From NCBI GenBank assembly GCA_946221385.1, contig CAMIGX010000008.1:1-64000 (forward strand): 64,000 bases of DNA, read 5' to 3'. This DNA comes from an uncultured Propionimicrobium sp. (GTDB lineage: Bacteria; Actinomycetota; Actinomycetes; Propionibacteriales; Propionibacteriaceae). The translations under genes were made by a program, and so were the position numbers. Shown here one piece after another: positions 1 through 8,836 of the stretch (positions within the stretch are counted from its first letter, which is position 1; every line of letters begins with the position of its first letter). Under the pieces are notes generated by a model, which was not told the DNA's origin, did no database searches, and saw only the letters and a list, made by a program, of their open reading frames with translations.

Positions 1-513
1 AAGGACTCCGACGGTGATGGCGTGCGTGACAACCAGGACAAGTGCCCCGGCACCAAGCCTGGCGTCAAGGTGAACAACGATGGTTGCCCGGTTGACGGTG
101 ACGGCGACGGCACTCCGGATGCTAAGGATCCCAGCAAGCAGACCGATGGTGATGGCACTGACAAGTGCCCGACTCTGCCTGGCCCGGCTTCGAACAATGG
201 TTGCCCGGACTGGAAGGATAAGCCGACTGATCCTAATGGCAACGCGACCATTAAGCCGGATACCAATGGCAAGGATTGGCCGAAGGATTCCAAGGTCACT
301 GTTGAGGTGACTGACGGGCCTGGTACTGCCACGATCGATCCGAACACTGGCGACATCACTGTCACTCCGCAGCCTGAGGCTAAGGACGGTGACGAGATCG
401 TCGTCGAGGTCAAGGACGGCGATGGTAAGACCATCGACACTGTCACTGTTGAGGTCATCAAGGACTCCGACGGTGATGGCGTGCGTGACAACCAGGACAA
501 GTGCCCCGGCACC
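1..513 (+). repeat. Direct repeat of 54 bp at 459-bp period in the surface-protein gene
   Basis: Bases 1-54 and 460-513 are identical by eye. Both encode KDSDGDGVRDNQDKCPGT. The first copy is cut by the window edge, so the true repeat may be longer and there may be more copies upstream. Confidence 0.85.
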
Positions 514-1071
514 ATTCCTGGCGCCGCGGTGAACGCTGACGGTTGCGCGATCGACGGTGACGGCGACGGTGTTCCGGATCCGAAGGACTCGGCTAACCCG
601 GCTCCTGGCACCGACCGCTGCCCGGGCACCCCGGCTGGCGCCAAGGTCGACGAGAACGGTTGCTCGGTCGCTCCGACCCCGGTCGTTCCCGACAAGCCGA
701 TCACTGGCGAAGTCGATAAGCCGATCACCATTGAGATCCCGATCAACAACGATGGCAAGCAAGACATCATCGACGCCAAGGTCGAGGGTCTGCCGGAAGG
801 CTTGGACGCCAAGCTGAGCGATGACAAGACCAAGATCATCATCAGCGGCACCCCGAAGAAGCCTTTCGACGGCGAAGCCAAGATCATCATCACTTCTCGT
901 AACGAGTTGGGCCAAACGGTGACTTCCACCACGCCGCTCAAGATGAAGATCACGATCAAGGGCAAGGGCCTGCCGAAGACCGGTGTTGAGGGCGCCCAAG
1001 GCGCGATCGCTGTCGCAGCTCTGCTGTCGGTGGCCGCCGCTGGTGCTCTGCTGCGCCGCAAGCAGGACTGA
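1..1071 (+). CDS. LPXTG-anchored surface protein with Ig-like and calcium-binding repeats (5' truncated)
   Basis: The frame is open from base 1, so the gene begins outside the window; the GTG at 22 is internal. The protein alternates Asp/Gly-rich segments of the thrombospondin type 3 kind (DSDGDGVRDNQDKCPGT, DGDGDGVPDPKD), expected to bind Ca2+, with Thr/Val-rich Ig-like segments. The C-terminus is a sortase signal: LPKTG, a hydrophobic stretch of about 20 residues and a final RRKQD. Bases 1-54 recur exactly at 460-513, a 153-codon module period. It is probably exported, linked to peptidoglycan by a class of sortase that I do not see here, and may act in adhesion; that role is inferred. A hairpin terminator follows. 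Confidence 0.9.
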   Translation, partial: KDSDGDGVRDNQDKCPGTKPGVKVNNDGCPVDGDGDGTPDAKDPSKQTDGDGTDKCPTLPGPASNNGCPDWKDKPTDPNGNATIKPDTNGKDWPKDSKVTVEVTDGPGTATIDPNTGDITVTPQPEAKDGDEIVVEVKDGDGKTIDTVTVEVIKDSDGDGVRDNQDKCPGTIPGAAVNADGCAIDGDGDGVPDPKDSANPAPGTDRCPGTPAGAKVDENGCSVAPTPVVPDKPITGEVDKPITIEIPINNDGKQDIIDAKVEGLPEGLDAKLSDDKTKIIISGTPKKPFDGEAKIIITSRNELGQTVTSTTPLKMKITIKGKGLPKTGVEGAQGAIAVAALLSVAAAGALLRRKQD

Positions 1072-1105
1072 TCTCAACGATCGGAAAACTAAATAGCTGA
1101 AAGCT

Positions 1106-1140
1106 CAGGGCGTCTCCCTTCGGGGAGGCGCCCTGCGTGT
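1106..1140 (+). terminator. Rho-independent terminator after the LPXTG gene
   Basis: A 13-bp stem (CAGGGCGTCTCCC with one G-U pair) closes over a TTCG tetraloop and is followed by a short T-containing run, 35 bases after the stop codon. Confidence 0.75.
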
Positions 1141-1350
1141 TTTACCTGTCCGAACGCGTGTGGTGAATCATGGGCATGGGTGACCAGGCGAGATTTTCTA
1201 GACGGATACTTTCGTTAGGGGAGCCATGCCGAAAGCCTGCGACCGGACACACAGAGGTTTGGCCGGTCACACGCCGTCGGCCGACTAGAAGGCGATTTAG
1301 CAGCCCGCGCGCGGCGGTTCCGTCTCACTCAAGCTCTTGCTGAGTCGGGT

Positions 1351-1370
1351 CACTAAGGTGATCCTTAGTG
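1351..1370. promoter_or_regulatory. Perfect palindrome, candidate operator upstream of the KstD-like gene
   Basis: CACTAAGG-TGAT-CCTTAGTG is an 8-bp perfect inverted repeat about 140 bases before the start at 1509. It lies in the 370-base gene-free stretch 1141-1508. It has no T-run, so it reads as a protein-binding site rather than a terminator. The regulator is unknown; it does not fit the KstR or DtxR consensus well. Confidence 0.45.
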
Positions 1371-1508
1371 CAACTTTCTAAACTGCTGTGCGCTTTTCTA
1401 ACAAAGCATTAGACTGAGATTTGTTGATTTCCTCGCATTGAGCCTTCTCATTGACGGGGCACGCGAGGAGGCGTCGCAACTGATACGTGATATCTCAAGG
1501 AGCTATTC

Positions 1509-3191
1509 ATGATCCCAAAGGGACCTAAAGCAAAGGACACCAGCGTCGACCTGCTGGTCATCGGTTCCGGCACTGGCATGGCCACCGCGCTTTCGGCTAA
1601 GGAGCGCGGCCTGAGCACGCTCGTCGTCGAGCATTCCGAGCGAGTCGGTGGTTCGACTGCTCGTTCCGGCGGCGCTTTTTGGGTGCCAGGCAACCCGATC
1701 TTGCAGCGCGAAGGCTCCACCGACACTAAGGAAGAGGGCCACAAGTACCTCGAGAATTTGCTGCACGACGACGTGCCGCGCGAGCGCTGGGAAGCCTTCA
1801 TCGAGCATGGCCCCGACGCCATCGCGATGCTGGAGCGCAACGTCTCCAACAAGTACTTCTGGGCTAAGGGCTACTCCGACTATCACCCCGAGGTTCCTGG
1901 CGGCACCGCCATGGGCCGAACCTGTGAGTCCGACGCTTGGGACAAGAACCAGCTCGGCGACGAGAAGGATCGTCTCGAGCCCAGCCCGATGGCTGCTCCG
2001 GTCCCGATGCCGGTCACTGGCGCGGATTACAAGTGGATGAACTTGATGAAGAAGACTCCGCTGAAGTCCTTCCCGCGCATCATGAAGCGGGCCATTCAGG
2101 GCACTGGCGGCCTGGTCTTCGGCAAGAACTACATCGCCTCGGGTGAGGCTCTGGCTGGTGGCATGTTCCACGGCCTGATCATGAACGGCATCGAAGCCTG
2201 GACCCGCACCGACCTGGTCGACCTGATCATCGAGAACGACAAGGTCGTCGGCGCCATCCTCGAGCAGGACGGCAACCAAGTCACCGTCCGCGCCAACAAG
2301 GGCGTCGTGCTGGCCATGGGTGGCTTCGAGCACGACGAAGAAGCCCGTCAAAAGCACGAAGGCCCCGAGGTCACTGATGAATCCTTCGGCACCAAGGGCA
2401 ACGTCGGCGATAACCTGCGCATCGCCAAAAAGATCGGCGCTGGCACCCGCTTCCTCGAAGAGGCTTGGTGGTTCCCGTCGGTCGAGCGCCTGCCAGGCAT
2501 GGACATGCCACAGATCATGCTCGCCGAGCGCAACCTGCCCGGTTCGTTCATCGTCGACGAGACTGGTGAGCGCTTCATCAACGAGGCGATGAGCTACATG
2601 GCTTTCGGCCAGACCGTCCTGGGGCTACGTCGTGACGGCCGCAAGGTCGAGCAGATGTGGATCGTCATGGACCAGGAATACCGCAACAACTACGTGTTCG
2701 CCGGTTCGGTCTTCCCGATGATGCCGTTCCCCAAGGCTTGGTACGACGCGGGCATCGTCGTGGACGCCAAGAACCCGCAGGAGCTGGCGCAAAAGATGGG
2801 CGTGCCGGTCGACGCTTTCGTCAACGAGATCCTGCACTTCAACCAAATGGCCTCGACTGGCATCGACGCTGACTACGGCCGCGGGAACTCCGCCTACGAC
2901 CGCTACTACGGCGACCCGACCAACCAGCCGAACCCCTGCCTGCGTCCGCTGCACGGCAAGCTATACGCCGTCAAGATGGTCCTGGGTGATCTGGGTACCT
3001 GCGGTGGTTTCGCCTGTGACGAGAAGGGCCGCGTGCTGCGCGAAGACGGCTCGGTCATCGAGGGCCTGTACGCCCAGGGCAACGCTGCCGGTAACGTCTT
3101 CGGCCACCACTACCCGGGTGCCGGTGCGACCATCTCGCAGGGCATCGTCTTCGGCCACATCATCGCCGGTGACGCCGCCAGCAAGAAGTAA
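1509..3191 (+). CDS. FAD-dependent oxidoreductase, 3-ketosteroid delta-1-dehydrogenase-like
   Basis: 560 residues. The N-terminal FAD motif is GSGTG at residues 19-23, followed by VVEHSERVGGSTARSGGAFW, and the C-terminus holds HHYPGAGATISQG. These match the flavoprotein group containing KstD and fumarate reductase/succinate dehydrogenase flavoproteins; the YPGxG element resembles the KstD substrate-site Tyr and Gly. The start is supported by AAGGAG at 1497-1502. No sterol-degradation gene is nearby, so the true substrate may be another enone, or fumarate-like acid; this is undecided. It is a single gene between two terminators with a candidate operator upstream. Confidence 0.8.
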   Translation: MIPKGPKAKDTSVDLLVIGSGTGMATALSAKERGLSTLVVEHSERVGGSTARSGGAFWVPGNPILQREGSTDTKEEGHKYLENLLHDDVPRERWEAFIEHGPDAIAMLERNVSNKYFWAKGYSDYHPEVPGGTAMGRTCESDAWDKNQLGDEKDRLEPSPMAAPVPMPVTGADYKWMNLMKKTPLKSFPRIMKRAIQGTGGLVFGKNYIASGEALAGGMFHGLIMNGIEAWTRTDLVDLIIENDKVVGAILEQDGNQVTVRANKGVVLAMGGFEHDEEARQKHEGPEVTDESFGTKGNVGDNLRIAKKIGAGTRFLEEAWWFPSVERLPGMDMPQIMLAERNLPGSFIVDETGERFINEAMSYMAFGQTVLGLRRDGRKVEQMWIVMDQEYRNNYVFAGSVFPMMPFPKAWYDAGIVVDAKNPQELAQKMGVPVDAFVNEILHFNQMASTGIDADYGRGNSAYDRYYGDPTNQPNPCLRPLHGKLYAVKMVLGDLGTCGGFACDEKGRVLREDGSVIEGLYAQGNAAGNVFGHHYPGAGATISQGIVFGHIIAGDAASKK

Positions 3192-3216
3192 GCGTCCAAC
3201 GCTGACTGACTAATGA

Positions 3217-3256
3217 TTCAGGGGCTCGTCCGACAAGGACGGGCCCCTGAACCTTT
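3217..3256 (+). terminator. Terminator after the KstD-like gene
   Basis: TTCAGGGGC pairs with GCCCCTGAA around an inner CGTCC/GGACG stem, followed by CCTTTGTCT. From here to 3432 (about 175 bases) I see no gene or clear signal. Confidence 0.7.
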
Positions 3257-3432
3257 GTCTGGTCATTTGATCAGCCAAGCTGGTTGACGAATGTCCGCTT
3301 CGGCCGCACCACAGCACCGGCCGGGTACACCTCGCATTGTGAACGACGGACGAGAACAGCCGCCCGCGCAGCTGGCGAGCGCTAACGCCCGCGATCGAGG
3401 CGGCGAGCTCGCCCAGGATCGCAGTGCGGGCG

Positions 3433-5826
3433 CTAGCCAGACAAGGCACGTCGTGCTGCAGCCCGGCATTGTTCCATCGTCAGGCTGCGCAGCGCTTCGG
3501 CCACCTCGGACAACGCGCCAGGGCCCATGGACAAGCTAGTGACGCCAAGACCGACCAGCACGGGCGCGAGCTGCGGGTCGGAGGCAGCCTCCCCACACAC
3601 GCCGACCGCCTTGCCGAACTTGCCTCCCGCCTCGCCGACCATGCCGATCAGTTGCAAGACCGCGGGCTGCCAGGGGCTTTGCAACGCCGCCAGGTCGGCG
3701 TCCAAACGATCGGCCGCCATGGTGTATTGCGCCAAATCATTAGTGCCCAGGCTGACGAAATCCACCACCTGCAAAATCTGCTCCGCGCCCAGCGCCGCTG
3801 CCGGCGTCTCGATCATGACGCCGACCTCCTGAACGCCAGCCGCGCGTGCTAGCTCAGCAAAAGCGGCTGCTTCGTCCACCGTGGTGATCATCGGAGCCAT
3901 GACCCGGCCATGCACCCCAGCCTGCGCGACGGCTGCGACGATTGCCTCCAGCTGACGGGTCAACACCTCAAGATGATCCAGCACGGTGCGATAGCCGCGC
4001 ACACCCAGCGCCGGGTTCAGCTCACCGGTCCGCGTCAGATAGCTGATGGGCTTATCCGAGCCAGCATCCAGAGTCCTAATGGTGACTTCTTTGCCTGCAA
4101 AATGCCGCATCATCCCCGCGTAGATCTCGGTTTGTTCGGCGACGGACGGTTCGTCCACCCGATCGAGAAAACAGAACTCGGTGCGCAACAGACCAATGCC
4201 TTCCGCGCCCGCCTCGGCGAGCCTCGCAGCGCTCGCGACAGACCCGACATTTCCCATCAATTTGATGTGCGTGCCGTCAGCGAGGTGGCCTGGGCCCGTC
4301 AGAGGTTCGATCCCACGCGGCTTGCTCGCAGCGCTAGAGCGTTGAGTTTCATCAGGGTTGACGACCACCTGGCCGCTGTCGCCGTCGACCAAAATCTCGG
4401 TCCCGTCTTGGACGCTGTCGACGCCATCCCAGCCGACGACAGCCGGAATGCCGAGGCTGCGCGCCAAGATCGAAGTGTGCGACGTGGGACCGCCTGCCGC
4501 AGTGACGATCGCCAAGACCTTGGTGGGATCTAAGTTGGCGGTGTCCGCGGGCGCTAGATCATCTGCGATCAGGATAAATGGCGTAGCCAGTTCGGGGATG
4601 CCTTGTTCAACGCGGCCGGTCAGTTTCGCGTAAACCCGGTCGCGAATATCCGCCAAGTCAGTGACGCGCTCAGCGAGCCGGCCGCCGGCAGCATGGAATT
4701 GCTCGCTGAGCATCTCGACGGCTCGCCAAATCGCGGACGGCGCATTCAGCAGCTCATCGCAGATCAGCCCGGTGACGGCCTGGGAGAGATTTTCGTCTGC
4801 TGCTAGCGCGGCGGTGGCCGTCAAAATTTCGGTAGCGGCATCATCCTTGGTGGCCTCGGCTCGGCTGCGATAATCAGCGACCACCTCCACCAGCGCGGCC
4901 CGCAGCTTAGTCAACTCTGCTTCGACATCGTCCGGCTCGACCTTGGTGATTTCGGGCGCCGTCAGTTGGCTGCGTAATGCATACGCCGGCCCGACGACCC
5001 GTCCGGGTGAAACGCCGACCTGCCTGTGAATATCCGCCAGCGGCCCTGCTGCGGCGAGCGTCGATGCGGCGCCAGCTGGCGCATCGGATCCGGTTCCCAA
5101 TTCGCCGAAGCCAGCTGCGAATAATTCGGCCAGCGCGTCGACAGCCCGCTGCGCATCCGTGCCGGATGCGCTCAACGTCAACTCGTCGCCATGCTTGGCG
5201 TTCAATAACGCCAAGGCGATCGGGCTGGCCGCCGACGAAGTCCTACCAGACGCATTGCGCAGCTCGACCGTAGCGTCGAAAGAGCCGACTAACTCAGCGA
5301 TCTGCGCCGCAGGTCGGGCATGCAAACCGGCCGGATTCACTAGCCAAACAGTGGCTTCGACCCCAGCCGAAGTCTTCGCAGGTTGCTTAACAGCGGGGGA
5401 GGGTTCGTCATCCTCGCCGAGCGCAAACAACTTCGGCGCTAACGCGTCGGTCGCTTCGCTGACGACCTCGTCTAGCCCAGCGCCATTATCCGCACGCACC
5501 AGCGCAGCCAGCAAACCCTCAACGAAAGGCGCTGCAATGACGCGAACGTCCGCAGGTTCGTCCATGAGCTCGACGGCCAACTGAGCGCTCATCACCGCAG
5601 AACCAAGATCAGTCAAGACGACGACCCCAGCCCCCTGATTGGCTTCCTCGATCGCGCTCATGACCATCGTCGCATCCGTGCCAACGCCGCCGTCGGCAGT
5701 GCCCGCGGCCAAGACCACCGGCGGGGGATCGGCGTGCACCATCTGCATCGCCAAGTCGACAGCAGCCTGCGCTAGCGGGGCGCTGTGTGAAACGACGACC
5801 AGCCCGACCCGCGGTGAATCAGCCAT
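3433..5826 (-). CDS. dhaM: DhaM-HPr-Enzyme I fusion, phosphoryl donor of the PEP-dependent dihydroxyacetone kinase
   Basis: 797 residues in three domains. Residues 1-135 are an EIIA-mannose-like DhaM domain with the candidate phospho-His14 in VVVSHS. Residues about 157-245 are HPr with His169 in NPAGLHARPA. Residues about 262-797 are Enzyme I, with the phospho-His450 in GGPTSHTSI, the PEP-domain segment GIGLLRTEF and catalytic Cys744 in GVCGEAASDP. The E. coli DhaM is shorter and carries only a truncated EI; here EI looks complete, so this one protein could pass phosphate from PEP to DhaL-ADP unaided. It lies two bases after the dhaL stop and is likely translationally coupled. Such multiphosphoryl transfer proteins are known in other bacteria. 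Confidence 0.92.
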   Translation of the reverse strand: MADSPRVGLVVVSHSAPLAQAAVDLAMQMVHADPPPVVLAAGTADGGVGTDATMVMSAIEEANQGAGVVVLTDLGSAVMSAQLAVELMDEPADVRVIAAPFVEGLLAALVRADNGAGLDEVVSEATDALAPKLFALGEDDEPSPAVKQPAKTSAGVEATVWLVNPAGLHARPAAQIAELVGSFDATVELRNASGRTSSAASPIALALLNAKHGDELTLSASGTDAQRAVDALAELFAAGFGELGTGSDAPAGAASTLAAAGPLADIHRQVGVSPGRVVGPAYALRSQLTAPEITKVEPDDVEAELTKLRAALVEVVADYRSRAEATKDDAATEILTATAALAADENLSQAVTGLICDELLNAPSAIWRAVEMLSEQFHAAGGRLAERVTDLADIRDRVYAKLTGRVEQGIPELATPFILIADDLAPADTANLDPTKVLAIVTAAGGPTSHTSILARSLGIPAVVGWDGVDSVQDGTEILVDGDSGQVVVNPDETQRSSAASKPRGIEPLTGPGHLADGTHIKLMGNVGSVASAARLAEAGAEGIGLLRTEFCFLDRVDEPSVAEQTEIYAGMMRHFAGKEVTIRTLDAGSDKPISYLTRTGELNPALGVRGYRTVLDHLEVLTRQLEAIVAAVAQAGVHGRVMAPMITTVDEAAAFAELARAAGVQEVGVMIETPAAALGAEQILQVVDFVSLGTNDLAQYTMAADRLDADLAALQSPWQPAVLQLIGMVGEAGGKFGKAVGVCGEAASDPQLAPVLVGLGVTSLSMGPGALSEVAEALRSLTMEQCRAAARRALSG

Positions 5827-5828
5827 GA

Positions 5829-6449
5829 TCAGTCGACGGCGGCGACGAGCGCTTGCAGCAGATAGGACACCGTCGTCGCGCCCGGATCAAGGTGCCCGAT
5901 CGAATTGTCGCCCTGATAGCTGGCGCGTCCCTTTGTCGCCTTCATCTGCTCGGTCGCCGCGCGGCCTTCGTCAGCAGCCTTCGCCATCTGTTGGACGGCA
6001 TCGCTGAGTGAGGCGCCGCTAGCCAGCGCGTCATCCAGCGCCTCCTGAGCGGGGAGTAGTGCGTCCAGCATCGTCTTTTCGCCGGCCTCAGCCTTGCCGC
6101 GAGTCTTGACGCCATCGACGCCTGCCTTGAACGCGGTAGCCAATGCGTCTGCAGTCAGTTCTTCGTCATCACCGATGGTCGCGGCCATCTTCAAAAATAA
6201 GGTGCCAAACAGCGGACCGCTGGCCCCGCCGACATTGCCCAGCAGTGTCATACCGGTCTTCTTGAGCATCGCAGGCGCGCTTTCTGACGGGTCGATGGCG
6301 GCGACGACAGCCTTCATGCCGCGCGCCATGTTTGCGCCGTGATCGGCGTCACCGATGGCCGCGTCGAGCTGGGTCAGATAGTCCTTGTGCTCATCGACCA
6401 AGGCGCTGAAATTGTTGAGCCAGGTGGCCAGCAGATCCGCTGTTGACAT
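5829..6449 (-). CDS. dhaL: Dihydroxyacetone kinase ADP-binding subunit DhaL
   Basis: 206 residues beginning MSTADLLATWLNN. The start ATG at 6449 is chosen because GAGGAG stands seven bases upstream and the length matches the usual 210 residues; a longer frame to 6533 would run into dhaK. The Asp-rich nucleotide/Mg site is visible as AAIGDADHGANM, with GNVGGASGPLFGTLF and GKAEAGEKTMLDAL following. In the PTS-dependent system DhaL holds ADP as a permanent cofactor, rephosphorylated by DhaM, and hands the phosphate to dihydroxyacetone on DhaK. It lies between dhaK and dhaM in one operon. Confidence 0.93.
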   Translation of the reverse strand: MSTADLLATWLNNFSALVDEHKDYLTQLDAAIGDADHGANMARGMKAVVAAIDPSESAPAMLKKTGMTLLGNVGGASGPLFGTLFLKMAATIGDDEELTADALATAFKAGVDGVKTRGKAEAGEKTMLDALLPAQEALDDALASGASLSDAVQQMAKAADEGRAATEQMKATKGRASYQGDNSIGHLDPGATTVSYLLQALVAAVD

Positions 6450-6487
6450 TTCGATCTCCTCATTAAACTTCCCGAAACGACTAGGAC

Positions 6488-7483
6488 TTACTTGCCCCAG
6501 CGCAGACCGGCGGTGACGACCGGAGCGTCCCACAGTCGCAGCAATTCGTCATCAGCCTTCAGCATCGTCAGCGAGCAGCCAGCCATGTCGAGGCTGGTGA
6601 TGTAGTTGCCTACCAGGCAGCGTTCGATCTTGATGCCCTTAGCCTCTAGCGCGTCATGCACATCTGCGTACATGATCTGCAACTCGATCAGCGGAGTGCC
6701 GCCCATGCCATTGACCATGACGATGACCCCCGAGCCGGAATAGTCGTGGTCGGCGGTGATCGCGTCGACGAGCTCCTGAGCGATCTCCTTGCTCGACTTC
6801 AACGGCTCGACGGTGCGGCCCGGCTCACCGTGAATGCCGATGCCCATCGCGATGTCCTGCTCGCCGAGCTCGAAGGTCGGCTTGCCCGCAGCGGGGACGG
6901 TGCACGAGGTCAGCGCCATGCCCATCGAACGGCCCTCAGCCGAAATGTGTTCGGCTAGCTGCACGAGCTGTTCGAGGCTCTTGCCTTCTTCAGCGGCAGC
7001 GCCCAGGATCTTCTCAGCCAGCACCGTCAAGCCGACGCCGCGGCGGCCAGCGGTATAGGTCGAGTCTTCGACGGCGACATCGTCGGCGATGACGACTTGA
7101 GCGACCTTGATACCGTCACCTTCAGCCAGCTCGCCGGCCATCTCGAAGTTGAGGATGTCGCCGGTGTAGTTCTTCACGATCAGCAGCACGCCAGCGTCAG
7201 TCGCGACGGCCTGGGCTGCAGCGTAAACCTGGTCAGGGGTGGGGGAGGTGAATACGTGGCCGGCGACAGCGGCGTCCAGCATGCCTTCGCCGACGAAACC
7301 GCCGTGCATCGGTTCGTGGCCTGAACCGCCACCAGAAATCAGTGCGACCTTATCGGCGGCCTTCTTTTCGCGACGCAGCACGACCCGATTCTCGTGATCG
7401 ACCTGGACGCTAGGGGTAGAAAGTTCGACGCCACGTAGGGCTTCGTTGACTACGTCATCGACGGCGTTAATCAGCTTCTTCAT
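6488..7483 (-). CDS. dhaK: Dihydroxyacetone kinase substrate-binding subunit DhaK
   Basis: 331 residues, full length. Family motifs include SGGGSGHEPMHGGFVG near residue 50 and GIGIHGEPGR, whose His forms the covalent hemiaminal bond with dihydroxyacetone in E. coli DhaK. The ATG at 7483 follows GAAGGAG on the minus strand. It is the first gene of dhaK-dhaL-dhaM; 38 bases separate it from dhaL. The product phosphorylates dihydroxyacetone for entry into glycolysis, consistent with glycerol use. Confidence 0.95.
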   Translation of the reverse strand: MKKLINAVDDVVNEALRGVELSTPSVQVDHENRVVLRREKKAADKVALISGGGSGHEPMHGGFVGEGMLDAAVAGHVFTSPTPDQVYAAAQAVATDAGVLLIVKNYTGDILNFEMAGELAEGDGIKVAQVVIADDVAVEDSTYTAGRRGVGLTVLAEKILGAAAEEGKSLEQLVQLAEHISAEGRSMGMALTSCTVPAAGKPTFELGEQDIAMGIGIHGEPGRTVEPLKSSKEIAQELVDAITADHDYSGSGVIVMVNGMGGTPLIELQIMYADVHDALEAKGIKIERCLVGNYITSLDMAGCSLTMLKADDELLRLWDAPVVTAGLRWGK

Positions 7484-7698
7484 GGATGCTCCTTCGTTGC
7501 AGCTTTCTTGCTGGAAAGCCTAACCCGCACCACTCGCATGGATGGGCCACGCGGCGCAGAAATTGCCGGCCAATTTGACGACGAGCGCCGGGCCGCAGGC
7601 CGTCCAGCGAACGGCGAGTTCGTCGGGGTCGGGGAGCGGCCTCGTCAAGGCTGCCCGTCGTCGTCATGACGTCAGACCAAGCGGTCAAACTTGGGCTC

Positions 7699-7714
7699 GC
7701 GTCAATGCTGACGC
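7699..7714. repeat. Short inverted repeat between the patatin gene and dhaK
   Basis: GCGTCA-ATGC-TGACGC is a perfect 6-bp inverted repeat in the 238-base gap 7484-7721, eight bases beyond the patatin stop. It could end the patatin transcript or serve as an operator for dhaKLM. No T-run is present, so the role is open. Confidence 0.3.
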
Positions 7715-7721
7715 AAGTCGC

Positions 7722-8636
7722 TTACATTCCCAAAAATTCTTTAATGGCTGGCATTTCTGCTGAAATTTGGGCCGTCCCGTCATTGAAAGAACGGCGCAAG
7801 CGGTCGAGATTCTTTTCCGTGTTGAGCACGGTGTAGCCAGTGGGGGCAAATACATAGGCTTGACCGGAGGCTTCTAAATCACGAATTTCTTCGCGGACTT
7901 GATTGTATTTTTCAGGACGGGCCCTCAAGGCGTGCGCGATGGCAGGGAATTGTCGGAAGTATGCGTTAGCTGTACGTTCAGCCCGCCAGGGACCTTTGAC
8001 GTAATCTCGCGGCCTGGTCAGGATGAAAACGAACTTGCTGAAACCGGCCTGCTTGGCTGCATCCAAGGCGAGTCCGCCGGTCGGGCCGAGGGCGCCGTCA
8101 GCATAGGTGTGGCCGGCTATTTCTACTAGTGGCATCAACATCGGCAGTGACGACGAAGCCTGCACCTGTGAAATCAAAGATGCCTGGTCAATCAAATCTG
8201 CTCGATTGAAATAGACCATTTCGCCGTCATCGACGCGAAAAGAGCCAATCGCATATTGCGCGGGATTTGCTGCAAAAACCGACCATCTGAAGGGAAGTTC
8301 AGCGTCAGGCTCGGCGGCTTGATGGTAAATGAAATCAGAATTGAAAAGCCCATCTCCAGACAGCCAGCTGCGCAATCCGCCAGTTCGTGGATCACCTGGT
8401 AATTCTAGAAACTGATTTTCAGATCGCGCGGCATCACGCGAAAGATAATTAATTAAATGCGAAGCGCCAGCTGAAATGCCTGCGACCCAATCGAAGAATA
8501 TGCCTTGTCGCAGCAATTCATTGACCACTGGCGCGGTATAGCTATTACGCATGCCGCCACCCTCAAAAATCAGGGCAGTATCCAATACGTTGTTAGTCAG
8601 CGGCTCGTTAAGCGCGGGACGGGCGTTGGCAATCAT
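7722..8636 (-). CDS. Patatin-like phospholipase (YjjU-like)
   Basis: 304 residues. The oxyanion-hole segment is FEGGGMRNSY, the nucleophile elbow is GISAGAS (GxSxG) and the catalytic Asp is probably in YADGALGPTGG, giving the Ser-Asp dyad of bacterial patatins. No signal peptide is evident, so a cytoplasmic lipid acyl hydrolase is expected. The ATG at 8636 has GGAG only two bases away, so the start is uncertain by some residues. The gene looks more AT-rich in codon choice than its neighbours. It lies upstream of dhaKLM on the same strand but across a 238-base gap, so co-transcription is doubtful. Confidence 0.82.
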   Translation of the reverse strand: MIANARPALNEPLTNNVLDTALIFEGGGMRNSYTAPVVNELLRQGIFFDWVAGISAGASHLINYLSRDAARSENQFLELPGDPRTGGLRSWLSGDGLFNSDFIYHQAAEPDAELPFRWSVFAANPAQYAIGSFRVDDGEMVYFNRADLIDQASLISQVQASSSLPMLMPLVEIAGHTYADGALGPTGGLALDAAKQAGFSKFVFILTRPRDYVKGPWRAERTANAYFRQFPAIAHALRARPEKYNQVREEIRDLEASGQAYVFAPTGYTVLNTEKNLDRLRRSFNDGTAQISAEMPAIKEFLGM

Positions 8637-8836
8637 CGCTCCATGATCCCATCATTCTGGGCCGCCAGCTGGATGCTGAGGCTGGATGGGCACCCAGCCG
8701 GTCGCTTGGGCAGCACCCCTGTCAGTCCAGTGCTGAGCTAGACCTACTAACCATTCCCGCACCCGACTTGATAGCCTTGGAAGGACAGGCCACCCTCATG
8801 GTCGGGTGACCGATAACCCTTGGAGGCTAGCCCGCG

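Noticed and set aside
8640..8836. Possible cobalamin riboswitch before mutA
   Set aside because: No B12-box or matching stems could be found in the leader; only small unrelated hairpins.
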